Source: Nitrosospira briensis (lineage in GTDB: Bacteria; Pseudomonadota; Gammaproteobacteria; Burkholderiales; Nitrosomonadaceae). From it: DNA of 64,000 nucleotides. The notes below the pieces were generated by a model, which was not told the origin of the DNA, made no database searches, and was given only the letters and a program-made list of their open reading frames with translations. Of this stretch, positions 7,198 to 15,879 are shown in pieces; the stretch's first letter is position 1, and each line of letters starts with the position of its first letter. Where the stretch lies: contig NZ_FOVJ01000001.1 in assembly GCF_900115125.1 (NCBI RefSeq), positions 217,303 to 281,302 of the forward strand, given 5' to 3'. Both the position numbers and the translations under genes were made by a program.

Positions 7198-8400
7198 GTG
7201 ACGCTACGCTATTTTTTTGCTCCCTGTCCGCGCGGGCTGGAGTCCGTACTCGTTAACGAACTGGAACAGCTTGGCGCATCCTTGGTGAGCGGGCGCGACG
7301 GGGGAGTGCAATTCCAGGGTGACTGGGACATCTGTTACCGCGCCAATCTCGAAAGCCGTATTGCCAGTCGCATCCTTTGGCGGGTTGCAGAGGAGCCTTA
7401 TTCCACCGAAACCGATGTGTACGAGGCGGCGCGCGCGTTGCCGTGGGGCGAATGGTTTTCCCCAGCGCTTACCATTCGCGTCAAGCTGGCCGCCATCAAA
7501 TGTCCATTGCGCAGTCTTGACTTTGCCACACTCAAGATCAAGGATGCCGTATGCGACAAGTTCCGCGTAACTGCCGGCCGTCGCCCCAGCGTGGATACGG
7601 CGCAACCGGATATCCGCATCCACGGCTTCCTGAACGCCCGGAAGTTTTCTTTGTACGTAGATACGTCAGGCGATGCACTATTCAAGCGCGGCCTCCGGAA
7701 GAACGCCGGCGAGGCTCCAATAAGGGAAAACCTGGCAGCCGGGATCTTGTCGCTGACAGGGTGGCAACCAGGCATCCCGCTGCTCGACCCGATGTGCGGT
7801 AGCGGCACCTTTCTGCTGGAAGCGGCACAAATTGCGTTGGATATTGCGCCAGGATCAGGACGCGCTTTCGCCTTTGAAAAGCTGAAGCAATTCAAGAAGG
7901 CGCAATGGGATCGCCTTAAGGACGCAGCATTATCCCGCCAAAAGCCGAAGACAGCGCAGCCGATATTCGGCAGCGACCTATATGGGGACATTGTAGCGCT
8001 TGCTCGCTCAAATCTGGTTGCCGCGGGCTTCTCGGAAGTGGTTGCGCTCAAGCAGGCCAACTTTCTCGAAACATCTGCCCCTGCTTCTTCCGGCTTCCTT
8101 GTAACCAATCCCCCTTATGGCGTAAGAGTAGGCGAGCAGCACGAGCTTGCAGAGTTTTATCCTAAACTTGGAGATGTGCTGAAGAAAAAATTCAGCGGAT
8201 GGACTGCTTATATCGTTACCGCGGACCCGCTTCTGCCAAAATTGTTGCGTTTAACGCCCTCACGACGTATCCCCTTGTTCAACGGTGCGCTGGAATGCCG
8301 CTTACTGGAATATAAAATGGTTGCCGGTGGAATGCGCAAGGCCAAGAAAGCCAGCGATGAGGTCCCACCGGATCATGTTGTCAAAAGCAGTCATGGTTAG
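7198..8400 (+). CDS. THUMP-domain class I RNA methyltransferase (RlmL-like)
   Basis: The 400-residue protein has a THUMP RNA-binding region in its first ~160 residues (FFAPCPRGLESVLVNELEQL...) and a SAM-dependent methyltransferase domain with motif I LLDPMCGSGTFLLEA and catalytic motif IV TNPPYGVRVGE. It corresponds to the RlmL half of the E. coli RlmKL fusion, which makes m2G2445 in 23S rRNA. The RlmK half is absent, as in many betaproteobacteria. Translation starts at a GTG. The coding sequence overlaps the dsbB start by several bases, so the two are probably co-translated. Confidence 0.9.
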   Translation: MTLRYFFAPCPRGLESVLVNELEQLGASLVSGRDGGVQFQGDWDICYRANLESRIASRILWRVAEEPYSTETDVYEAARALPWGEWFSPALTIRVKLAAIKCPLRSLDFATLKIKDAVCDKFRVTAGRRPSVDTAQPDIRIHGFLNARKFSLYVDTSGDALFKRGLRKNAGEAPIRENLAAGILSLTGWQPGIPLLDPMCGSGTFLLEAAQIALDIAPGSGRAFAFEKLKQFKKAQWDRLKDAALSRQKPKTAQPIFGSDLYGDIVALARSNLVAAGFSEVVALKQANFLETSAPASSGFLVTNPPYGVRVGEQHELAEFYPKLGDVLKKKFSGWTAYIVTADPLLPKLLRLTPSRRIPLFNGALECRLLEYKMVAGGMRKAKKASDEVPPDHVVKSSHG

Positions 8401-8899
8401 CCATACGAAGCCAGAAGCAAGAACGATTTTTTTATTGATATTTATAGGCTGCGCGAGCCTGGTCAGCTACGCCCTTTATCTACAGTTGGTAAAAAATCTC
8501 TTGCCCTGTCCGCTGTGTGTTGTGCAACGCATTGCGTACTGGTCGGTTGGTTTAACTGCGCTATTGGCGTTTATCCATTCACCCGGGGTAATAGGGCGCC
8601 GGATCTACAGCGGCCTGTTGGCGTGCTTTGCCGTCGCCGGGGCCGTGGTCGCCTTGCGCCACGCGTGGCTGGTGCGCTATCCGGAGGCATTTGAATGCGG
8701 CGTCAGTCCGGAAGAAGAATTTTTGAATGCCCTGCCGCTCGCTCAGTGGTGGCCCGGCATGTTCGAGGCAAACGGAGATTGCGCCGATGTGACATGGCAG
8801 TTCGCGTCGCTTACCTTGCCGGATTGGTCAGCAATTTTTTTCATGCTCTTTGGCGGCCTGGCGATTCATGCGTTGCTTGCCGTGCGCAATCGGCGCTGA
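8393..8899 (+). CDS. dsbB: Disulfide bond formation protein DsbB
   Basis: DsbB is an inner-membrane quinone reductase that re-oxidises DsbA. From the ATG at 8393 (MVSHTKPEA...) the protein has 168 residues, four membrane segments, the first periplasmic CxxC pair as LPCPLC (C39 and C42) and a second pair in the next periplasmic loop (C102 and C130). All four redox cysteines are present. The start overlaps the end of the methyltransferase gene; the frame is open further upstream, but that extension does not match the family. Confidence 0.92.
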   Translation: MVSHTKPEARTIFLLIFIGCASLVSYALYLQLVKNLLPCPLCVVQRIAYWSVGLTALLAFIHSPGVIGRRIYSGLLACFAVAGAVVALRHAWLVRYPEAFECGVSPEEEFLNALPLAQWWPGMFEANGDCADVTWQFASLTLPDWSAIFFMLFGGLAIHALLAVRNRR

Positions 8900-9072
8900 T
8901 CAAGTCGCGGTTGTTACCGAAATTCAGGCAGGCCTCTTTAATATTCCTCCAGAATTTGTGGCTTCAAATGGCGAAACTGAACTTTTGAACGGATGAGGTT
9001 CGAGGCCTTGAAAACTGAACTTACTGCCCCTACTTATGATCTACCTTTGACACGAGAAACGGAATTCAATCT

Positions 9073-9951
9073 ATGAAACGGATTTTTCTATTTGTAGTCA
9101 CCAACCTGGCAATCTTGCTGGTGCTGAGCATTACGCTGCGAATACTGGGCGTGGACCGCATGCTTGACGCGGAAGGTGGCATAGATTTCAATTCGCTGCT
9201 AGTCATGTCGGCTGTGATTGGCTTTGGCGGCTCATTGATTTCGCTTGCCATGTCCAAATGGAGCGCGAAACGCATGACCGGCGCCGTAGTGATCGAGCAT
9301 CCTTCCGATCCAACCGAACGCTGGTTAGTGGATACCGTCCGGCGCCAGGCAGAGCGCGTCGGTATCGGCATGCCGGAAGTGGCGATTTATGACGCGCCCG
9401 ACATCAATGCCTTTGCAACCGGCATGAACCGTAATGCAGCACTGGTGGCGGTGAGCACAGGCCTGCTGCAGAACATGCACAAGGATGAAATCGAGGGTGT
9501 GCTGGCGCATGAAATAAGCCACGTCGCCAACGGCGATATGGTGACACTCGCGCTGATTCAGGGCGTGGTCAACACATTCGTGATTTTCTTGTCGCGAGTA
9601 ATCGGGCATTTTGTGGACCGCGTGGTATTCAAGACGGAGCGGGACCACGGTCCGGCTTTTCTGATTACGACCCTCGTGGCGCAGATGGTATTGGGAATAC
9701 TCGCCAGCATGATAGTCATGTGGTTCAGCCGCCAGCGCGAGTTCCGCGCCGATGCGGGCGGAGCGCAACTGGCTGGCCGCAACAAGATGATAGCCGCGCT
9801 TGAGCGCCTTAAACAACGGCATGAACCATCACAGTTGCCGGAGCGGCTGGCAGCGTTTGGAATTTCCGGCGGAAACGGCGGCCTCAGGGGTCTCTTCATG
9901 TCGCACCCGCCCCTTGAGGTTCGTATCGCGGCTTTGCGTGAAATGGCTTGA
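9073..9951 (+). CDS. htpX: Membrane zinc metalloprotease HtpX
   Basis: HtpX degrades misfolded inner-membrane proteins and works beside FtsH. The 292-residue protein has two N-terminal membrane segments (about residues 4-22 and 41-60), a zinc motif HEISH at residues 146-150 within [14 protein letters not shown], two further hydrophobic stretches, and a downstream glutamate in [14 protein letters not shown] that would be the third zinc ligand. Length and motifs are complete. It is followed at once by a strong intrinsic terminator, so it probably forms its own transcription unit. Confidence 0.95.
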   Translation: MKRIFLFVVTNLAILLVLSITLRILGVDRMLDAEGGIDFNSLLVMSAVIGFGGSLISLAMSKWSAKRMTGAVVIEHPSDPTERWLVDTVRRQAERVGIGMPEVAIYDAPDINAFATGMNRNAALVAVSTGLLQNMHKDEIEGVLAHEISHVANGDMVTLALIQGVVNTFVIFLSRVIGHFVDRVVFKTERDHGPAFLITTLVAQMVLGILASMIVMWFSRQREFRADAGGAQLAGRNKMIAALERLKQRHEPSQLPERLAAFGISGGNGGLRGLFMSHPPLEVRIAALREMA

Positions 9952-9972
9952 CTGACTGAATCTTAAACATTT

Positions 9973-10010
9973 AAAAAAGGCGGGAAGCACTACGTGCTCC
10001 CGCCTTTTTT
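9973..10010 (+). terminator. Intrinsic terminator after htpX
   Basis: A GGCGGGA(A)GCAC / GTGCTCCCGCC stem with a TAC loop and one bulged A, flanked by A-rich and T-rich runs (TTTTTT at 10005-10010), lies 22 bases after the htpX stop. The symmetric A/T tracts could also stop minus-strand transcription coming from mlaA. Confidence 0.9.
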
Positions 10011-10101
10011 AATCCTGCTGATTTTTCACGGCGTTTATAAATGTTGCGAACCTGGCCGGGTTGATCGAAGGACGGGCTATCAATCCCATGACTTCGAATC
10101 C

Positions 10102-11085
10102 CTAGATATCTTCATCCTCTTCAATCTTGGGCGGATTGCCGTCATGCACCAGGTTGCGCCGCCGTTGAAGGTAAGCATCGCGCATAAACTCATACTTGTC
10201 CAGCGCGGCTTCATCCAGCGTTTTTTCGGATTTGAGCAAACCGGCCCGCGCATCGGCAGCTCTGCTTCCGCCAACTACGGGGCCTATGAAAGGAGCTACG
10301 AAGAAGCTGCCTACAAAAACAGGGTCAGTCGCCATGTCCAGCACACGTCCGCCCGCGTCCCGAGTCGAGCTGGGGCCGAGAAAGGGCAATACAACGTAAG
10401 GACCGCTTGCAACACCGTGATACCCTAAAGTTTGTCCAAAATCCTCATCGTGCTTTTCAAAACCAACATCGCTGGCCAGATCAACAATGCCTGCCAGGCC
10501 GAAGGTGCTGTTGAGCAGTAACCGCGTGCTGCTCGTCAACGCATTATTGAACTTGAACTGGAGGAGGTTGTTGATCGTAATGGGGATGTCATTCAAGTTG
10601 GAAAATACATTTCCCACTGCGACCTGGAGGGGGTCGGGCATTATCCACTTGTAACCCTCCGCTATGGGCCGGAACACATAATCGTCAACCGACTCGTTGA
10701 AAGAGAATACCGCGCGGTTCATTGGCTCCCACGGATCTTCTTTACTATAGGCCGGATAGGTAGCCGGCGGAGCTGCGTTCTTGAACACGGGACCGTTAAA
10801 TGATTCCTGTACTTCTTTTCGATCATTATCGCTTGCGCGATCAATATCAGCCGAGGAAACCGAATCAACTGGAGCGCTCGGACCAGTCGAGGCGACTGGT
10901 CCTGCCGTGTTCGCGGCGCTTTCCATGATGGTCTTGTCGGCCGAGGCGTTCGTGTTTGCGCTTGCGTTGGTCGCGGCAGCGGTATTAGCGTCCGTTGTGG
11001 TGTTCTTGTTGGCTGTGGCGCAGCCGTCAAGAAGAAACCCCAGCAGTAACAGCGATAAGGTAGAAGGTTTGACGAAGCGAGCCAT
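10102..11085 (-). CDS. mlaA: MlaA (VacJ) outer-membrane lipoprotein
   Basis: MlaA sits in the outer membrane and removes mislocalised phospholipids from its outer leaflet, passing them to MlaC. From the ATG at 11085 (MARFVKPSTLSLLLL...) there is a lipoprotein signal ending in LLDGC, then an unusual linker of roughly 60-70 residues dominated by Asn, Thr, Ala and Ser, and then the VacJ domain (DPWEPMNRAVFSFNESVD..., LLNSTFGLAGIVDLAS, DFGQTLGYHGVASGPYVVLP). The acidic tail ends IEEDEDI. The frame is open 14 codons further upstream, but the later ATG gives a proper signal. The other mla genes are not in the window. Confidence 0.92.
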   Translation of the reverse strand: MARFVKPSTLSLLLLGFLLDGCATANKNTTTDANTAAATNASANTNASADKTIMESAANTAGPVASTGPSAPVDSVSSADIDRASDNDRKEVQESFNGPVFKNAAPPATYPAYSKEDPWEPMNRAVFSFNESVDDYVFRPIAEGYKWIMPDPLQVAVGNVFSNLNDIPITINNLLQFKFNNALTSSTRLLLNSTFGLAGIVDLASDVGFEKHDEDFGQTLGYHGVASGPYVVLPFLGPSSTRDAGGRVLDMATDPVFVGSFFVAPFIGPVVGGSRAADARAGLLKSEKTLDEAALDKYEFMRDAYLQRRRNLVHDGNPPKIEEDEDI

Positions 11086-11317
11086 AGTCGAGAGATAAAT
11101 GGTTTTGCAGTTGATCGTGTACGCCACCGCTTGCGAGGGTGTGCGCTGTTGAATGACGTGAATAAATTGCCGCCATTATATGGCTAATACCGATTGGGTG
11201 CGCAAGTTTTTAGGACAGGAAAAATAGTTCTCTTGTACTTCCTTTCACTTCTTGCACTCTTATAACCATTGCTGCTGCGTCCTCAGGATATGCCCGGCTC
11301 GCGGCCATTCGTTCTCC

Positions 11318-12856
11318 TTATAATTCGCCGCGCCGCGAGAAATTTTTCAGACGGAAGCCGAGCACCCACAGCATGCCAAAGTAGGTGGTTGCCCCGATTG
11401 CCACAATCCCCGCCAGCCGTGTCCCGCGTTGGAAAGCGGAGTCTGCGAGCCATGATGCATCGGTGCCCGAGCCAAACCACAGCGCGCTACCCATCGCTGC
11501 CAGTGCCAGCAATATTTTTGCCATGAAAACCAGCCATCCAGGCTGGGGCTGGTAAATTTGATGGCTGCGTAATTTGTAGTAAAGGAGCCCGGCGTTGAGG
11601 CAGGCGCCGAGGCCTATGGCTAGTGCAAGTCCGGCATGGCGCAGCGGTATAATGAAAGCGAGATTCATTAATTGCGTGGCGACGAGCGTGATGACGGCAA
11701 TTTTTACCGGCGTGCGAATATTTTGCCGCGCATAAAATCCGGGGGCCAGCACTTTTACTAGAATCAGCCCCAGCAATCCCAAGCTATAAGCAACCAGCGC
11801 ATTACGGGTCATCCACACGTCGTTCACCGAAAATTCGCCATGGTAAAAGAGGGTGGTGATGAGCGGTGTGGCAAGCAGCGCCAATGCCAGCGCCGCCGGC
11901 AGCGTCAGCAGCATGGTCAGGCGCAAGCCCCAGTCCAGCAGGCGGGAATATTCTTCGGTGCTGTTATCAGCATAATGGCGGGACAGCGACGGCAGCAATA
12001 TTGTCCCAAGCGCCACGCCTAAGAGGCCAGCGGGAAATTCCATCAACCGGTCGGCGTAGTAGAGCCATGACACGCTGCCGGTGATGAGAAAAGACGCGAA
12101 AATTGTGTTGATCAACAAGCTGATCTGTCCGATCGACACACCAAACACCGCGGGCCCCATTTGCCTGATGACGCGCCACGCGCCGGTATCGGGGGATCTG
12201 AGGCGCGGGCGCGGCATTAATTTCAGACGCATGAGAAACGGCGCCTGGAAGGCCAACTGGAGTAAACCGCCAATAAATACCGCCCATGCAAGCGCCAGTA
12301 CCGGCGGGTCCATCAAGGGCGCCAGCCATAGCGAACAGCCGATGAATGACAGATTCAGCAATGCTGGAGTCAGCGCAGGCACTGAAAATCTCCCGTAGGT
12401 ATTGAGTATGCCTCCAGCGAGCGATACAAGCGAAATGAATAGGATGTAGGGAAACGTGATGCGCAGCAGTTCGATTGTCAGCGCGAATTTTTGCGGGCTG
12501 GCGGCAAATCCGGGCGCGCTCACGTAGATAACCAGCGGCGCAGCAATGACGCCGATCAGCGTGACCGAAAATAAAACGATGGAAAGCAGCGTGGCAACAT
12601 GATTGATGAGCTCGCGGGTTTCTTCGGCTGTGCGGCGGTTTTTATATTCCGCGAGGATGGGTACGAATGCCTGCGAAAACGCCCCTTCGGCAAATAGACG
12701 GCGCAGCAGGTTGGGAATGCGGAAGGCCACAAAAAAAGCGTCGGTTGCGATACCGGCGCCAAAAATGCGAGCGATGAGCACATCCCTCACGAATCCCAGA
12801 ATACGGGATATCAGCGTCATTCCGCTGACAGTAGCGAGGGCTTTAAGCAGATTCAT
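11318..12856 (-). CDS. murJ: Lipid II flippase MurJ (MviN)
   Basis: MurJ flips the peptidoglycan precursor lipid II across the inner membrane. The 512-residue, highly hydrophobic protein has the 14-segment MATE-like plan and the conserved N terminus VSGMTLISRILGFVRDVLIA with DAFFVAFRIPNLLRRLFAEG, which includes the arginines of the substrate cavity. Length is normal. It is transcribed away from rpsT, as in many betaproteobacteria. The gap to mlaA downstream (11086-11317) shows no gene. Confidence 0.95.
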   Translation of the reverse strand: MNLLKALATVSGMTLISRILGFVRDVLIARIFGAGIATDAFFVAFRIPNLLRRLFAEGAFSQAFVPILAEYKNRRTAEETRELINHVATLLSIVLFSVTLIGVIAAPLVIYVSAPGFAASPQKFALTIELLRITFPYILFISLVSLAGGILNTYGRFSVPALTPALLNLSFIGCSLWLAPLMDPPVLALAWAVFIGGLLQLAFQAPFLMRLKLMPRPRLRSPDTGAWRVIRQMGPAVFGVSIGQISLLINTIFASFLITGSVSWLYYADRLMEFPAGLLGVALGTILLPSLSRHYADNSTEEYSRLLDWGLRLTMLLTLPAALALALLATPLITTLFYHGEFSVNDVWMTRNALVAYSLGLLGLILVKVLAPGFYARQNIRTPVKIAVITLVATQLMNLAFIIPLRHAGLALAIGLGACLNAGLLYYKLRSHQIYQPQPGWLVFMAKILLALAAMGSALWFGSGTDASWLADSAFQRGTRLAGIVAIGATTYFGMLWVLGFRLKNFSRRGEL

Positions 12857-13150
12857 GGATGAGTATGTTAACCTGAATAGTTCTGCGGGTCCGTATTAGC
12901 AGATGAAAATCTGGCCAGGGCCACCAGGGACTCGAATAATTTGCCGTGGATCATGTTTGAAAATGGGAATGATGATAAGGAGAGGAGAGTGGTGGCGACC
13001 TGCCTGAGCGCGAGGATAAGCGACGACCTTTGAGGCCGAGCAGCGGTTTTCCAGGTAATCAGGATGCCGATGGTCCGTTATCCTTGCAATATCGCAGAAA
13101 TATACGTATCATTCAAAAAATTTGCGCAACAGTTAATTTAAGGAATTTTC

Positions 13151-13414
13151 ATGGCCAATAGTGCACAAGCCAGAAAACGTGCGAGGCAAAACGTCAGTCA
13201 ACGCGACCGCAATACGAGTCTGCGCTCGGAATTGAGGACGGCAATCAAGCATGTGAGAAAAGGTATCGAATCTGCCGACAAGGCCGTGGCACAAGCGGCG
13301 TTCCAGGCATCCATCGGCACGATAGATTGTATTGCCGACAAGGGAATCATCCACAAGAATAAAGCGGCCCGCCATAAAAGCCGCCTGTCAGCCGCGATCA
13401 AGGCGATGGCCTGA
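13151..13414 (+). CDS. rpsT: 30S ribosomal protein S20
   Basis: The 87-residue basic protein begins [20 protein letters not shown] and contains the S20 helical-bundle pattern, with [13 protein letters not shown] and [20 protein letters not shown]. It binds 16S rRNA early in 30S assembly. AAGGAA lies 6 bases before the ATG. The 294-bp gap to the divergent murJ start (12857-13150) must hold its promoter; I see no gene there. A strong terminator follows. Confidence 0.98.
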   Translation: MANSAQARKRARQNVSQRDRNTSLRSELRTAIKHVRKGIESADKAVAQAAFQASIGTIDCIADKGIIHKNKAARHKSRLSAAIKAMA

Positions 13415-13434
13415 TCAGCACCGTTTATCCTGAT

Positions 13435-13465
13435 AAAAAAAGCCCGGCCTTCCTGGGCTTTTTTT
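13435..13465 (+). terminator. Intrinsic terminator after rpsT
   Basis: An 11-bp perfect stem, AAAAAAAGCCC with GGGCTTTTTTT, encloses a 9-base loop and starts 21 bases after the rpsT stop. It could work in both directions and so also serve the convergent slipin gene. Confidence 0.92.
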
Positions 13466-13516
13466 ATGGATGCATCACCTTTTGATAGCAGGACCGCGTT
13501 CCGCGCTTCAGTGGCA

Positions 13517-14290
13517 CTAGCGAACCTCCGGATTGCGATTCTTCAGCGTATCCGTTAGCGCGGCCACCAGATCCATAGGTATCGGAAAAAGGATCGTGTT
13601 GGATTTGTCACCGGAAATGGTCGTGAGCGTCTGTAGATAGCGCAGTTGCATTGCCCCTGCCTGCTGGGAAAGAATTTGCGCCGCCTGCATCAATTTGTCT
13701 GATGCCTGCAATTCGCCTTCAGCATGAATCACCTTTGCACGCCGCTCGCGTTCTGCCTCGGCTTGCCGCGCAATCGCCCTTATCATGGATTCATCAATAT
13801 CCACATGCTTGATCTCGACGTTGGCAACCTTTATGCCCCAGGCATCGGTCTGAATATCCAGCGCTTTCTGGATATCCATGTTGAGTTTTTCTCGTTCCGC
13901 CAGCATTTCATCAAGCTCATGCTTCCCGAGTACCGAGCGCAAAGTGGTCTGTGCAAATTGACTGGTGGCGGCAAGGAAGTTCTCAACCTGGATGATGGCT
14001 TTCTGCGGATCAACCACGCGAAAATATACGACGGCGTTGACTTTCACCGAGACGTTGTCACGGGAAATGACGTCCTGGCTGGGTACATCCATCACCACGG
14101 TGCGCAGGTCGACCCGCACCATCTTCTGAATGCCGGGAATTATCACGATGAGGCCCGGACCTTTTACCTTTTGAAAGCGGCCCAGCAGGAACACCACGCC
14201 GCGCTCATATTCGCGCAATATGCGGAATACCGAGAACAGCAGGATAATCAGGATCATGATGAAAGTAACAAAACCCAAATTGGCGAGCAT
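13517..14290 (-). CDS. SPFH-domain slipin (stomatin-like protein)
   Basis: This 257-residue protein has an N-terminal membrane segment (residues 4-22) followed by an SPFH/prohibitin domain ([21 protein letters not shown]..., [20 protein letters not shown]) and a coiled-coil tail rich in Glu, Arg and Ala. Slipins form membrane scaffolds and are commonly paired with NfeD proteins. The partner is the next gene upstream, whose stop is 15 bases before this start, so the pair is an operon. Function beyond membrane microdomain organisation is not established. Confidence 0.92.
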   Translation of the reverse strand: MLANLGFVTFIMILIILLFSVFRILREYERGVVFLLGRFQKVKGPGLIVIIPGIQKMVRVDLRTVVMDVPSQDVISRDNVSVKVNAVVYFRVVDPQKAIIQVENFLAATSQFAQTTLRSVLGKHELDEMLAEREKLNMDIQKALDIQTDAWGIKVANVEIKHVDIDESMIRAIARQAEAERERRAKVIHAEGELQASDKLMQAAQILSQQAGAMQLRYLQTLTTISGDKSNTILFPIPMDLVAALTDTLKNRNPEVR

Positions 14291-14305
14291 GATAGTCTCC
14301 TTTGG

Positions 14306-15715
14306 TTATTTCTCTGCCGGCGTCACCTCTAAAACCAGACCGTCCATTCCTGTCACACGCACTTTCTGTCCTGGAGTGAGAGGCTGCGCACAACGTACGC
14401 ACCACAGTTCGCCATGAATACGTGCCATGCCTTCGCCCGGCCTGGCCTCCGGCATCTCCAGCATTTCCCCCATCGACCCGACCATCTCTTCACGGCCGCT
14501 GACGATGGGCTTGTGCCGCGATTTCAGCGCCATGCCGACGACCGAAATCAGAAATAAGGCGCTCGCCATCGATATTCCGGCGATCAAGGGCCAGGGAATG
14601 CCGTAGCCGGGCATATCGCTGTCAATCAGCATCAGGGAGCCGAAGACAAAAGCAATCATGCCGCCGATGCCAAGTGCGCCGAAGCTCGGTAAAAAGGCTT
14701 CCGCCACCATGAACGAGATGCCGAGCAGGATCAGGGCGAGGCCGGCGTAACTCACCGGCAGCAATTGAAATGCGTACAGGGCGACGAGCAGGCAGATGGC
14801 GCCTGCTACGCCGGGCAACACGAAGCCGGGATTGGAAAATTCGAAAAACAATCCGTAAATGCCGATAAGCATCAGGATATACGCCACGCTCGGGTCGGTG
14901 ATGACAGCCAGGAGCTGTGTGCGCCAATCGGGCTCGATGATCTCTACCTCAGCTGAAACCGTATCGAGGGTAAGGTTCTGGCCAAGTACGTTAACTTGCC
15001 TGCCATTCGCCTGCTTTAAAAGATCCGGTACGTCAGCAGCGATATAATCGATGACTTTGAGATTCAGCGCTTCTGTTGCGGATAGACTTACCGCTTCATG
15101 CACAGCGCGTTCCGCCCATTCCGCATTGCGTCCACGCATCTGTGCAAGCGAGCGGATGTATGCAGCGGCGTCGTTTATCATTTTGCGCGACATCGCATCT
15201 TTTTTCGGCGCCTTCTCGCCTTTTAATACGTCCTGATCGTGGTTCTCGTCCGGCTGCGGTGCAGGTGAATCCCGTGATGACTTCGGCCCGGTTTCAGGCT
15301 TCCACTCAGGCTCCGACTCCGGCATACCGCCGATCTGTACCGGTGTGGCCGCACCCAGATTGGTGCCCGGGGCCATCGCCGCGATGTGGCCGGCATACAG
15401 GATGTAGGTTCCGGCACTGGCCGCACGAGCACCGCTCGGCGCGATAAAAACCGCGACCGGCACGGGCGAAGCCAGAATGCCGCGTATGATCTGCCGCATC
15501 GAGGTGTCGAGGCCACCTGGCGTATCCAGTTGCAATACAACAAGAGATGCACGCTCCTCGGCGGCACGCTCGATACCGCGCTGGGTGAAGTCGGCATTGG
15601 CGGGAGCAATAGGACCGTCAACTTTCAGTACCAACACCGGCGCAGCCAGAACCAGAACCGGCAACAGAAGCAACAAGGCCGCTACGCCATGAAAGGTCGG
15701 GATGAGCATTTTCAT
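14306..15715 (-). CDS. NfeD-family membrane serine protease (ClpP-class)
   Basis: This is the long-form NfeD (469 residues). A signal peptide (about residues 1-25) precedes a ClpP/SppA-like protease domain with LQLDTPGGLDTSMRQII and the nucleophile in ARAASAGTYI (S100). A roughly 45-residue charged insert rich in Pro, Glu and Lys follows, then four or five membrane segments (from about residue 265) and a C-terminal OB-fold (KVRVTGMDGLVLEVTPAEK). In archaeal homologues the family cleaves the C terminus of the partner stomatin. The neighbouring slipin gene is the probable substrate or partner. Confidence 0.92.
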   Translation of the reverse strand: MKMLIPTFHGVAALLLLLPVLVLAAPVLVLKVDGPIAPANADFTQRGIERAAEERASLVVLQLDTPGGLDTSMRQIIRGILASPVPVAVFIAPSGARAASAGTYILYAGHIAAMAPGTNLGAATPVQIGGMPESEPEWKPETGPKSSRDSPAPQPDENHDQDVLKGEKAPKKDAMSRKMINDAAAYIRSLAQMRGRNAEWAERAVHEAVSLSATEALNLKVIDYIAADVPDLLKQANGRQVNVLGQNLTLDTVSAEVEIIEPDWRTQLLAVITDPSVAYILMLIGIYGLFFEFSNPGFVLPGVAGAICLLVALYAFQLLPVSYAGLALILLGISFMVAEAFLPSFGALGIGGMIAFVFGSLMLIDSDMPGYGIPWPLIAGISMASALFLISVVGMALKSRHKPIVSGREEMVGSMGEMLEMPEARPGEGMARIHGELWCVRCAQPLTPGQKVRVTGMDGLVLEVTPAEK

Positions 15716-15879
15716 TGTTTTACTATAGACCGTTTCAACCTCGCCCGCGTTCGGCGGGGAACGCGATCCACGATTTATCGACTTGATTCATCGGGCGCTA
15801 ATAGTCCCGGCGCCTCCAAGCTTGCAATCAACCCCGTTTTAGCGCATAAAAGAGATTTTTCTATCAAGACTGGGCATTC

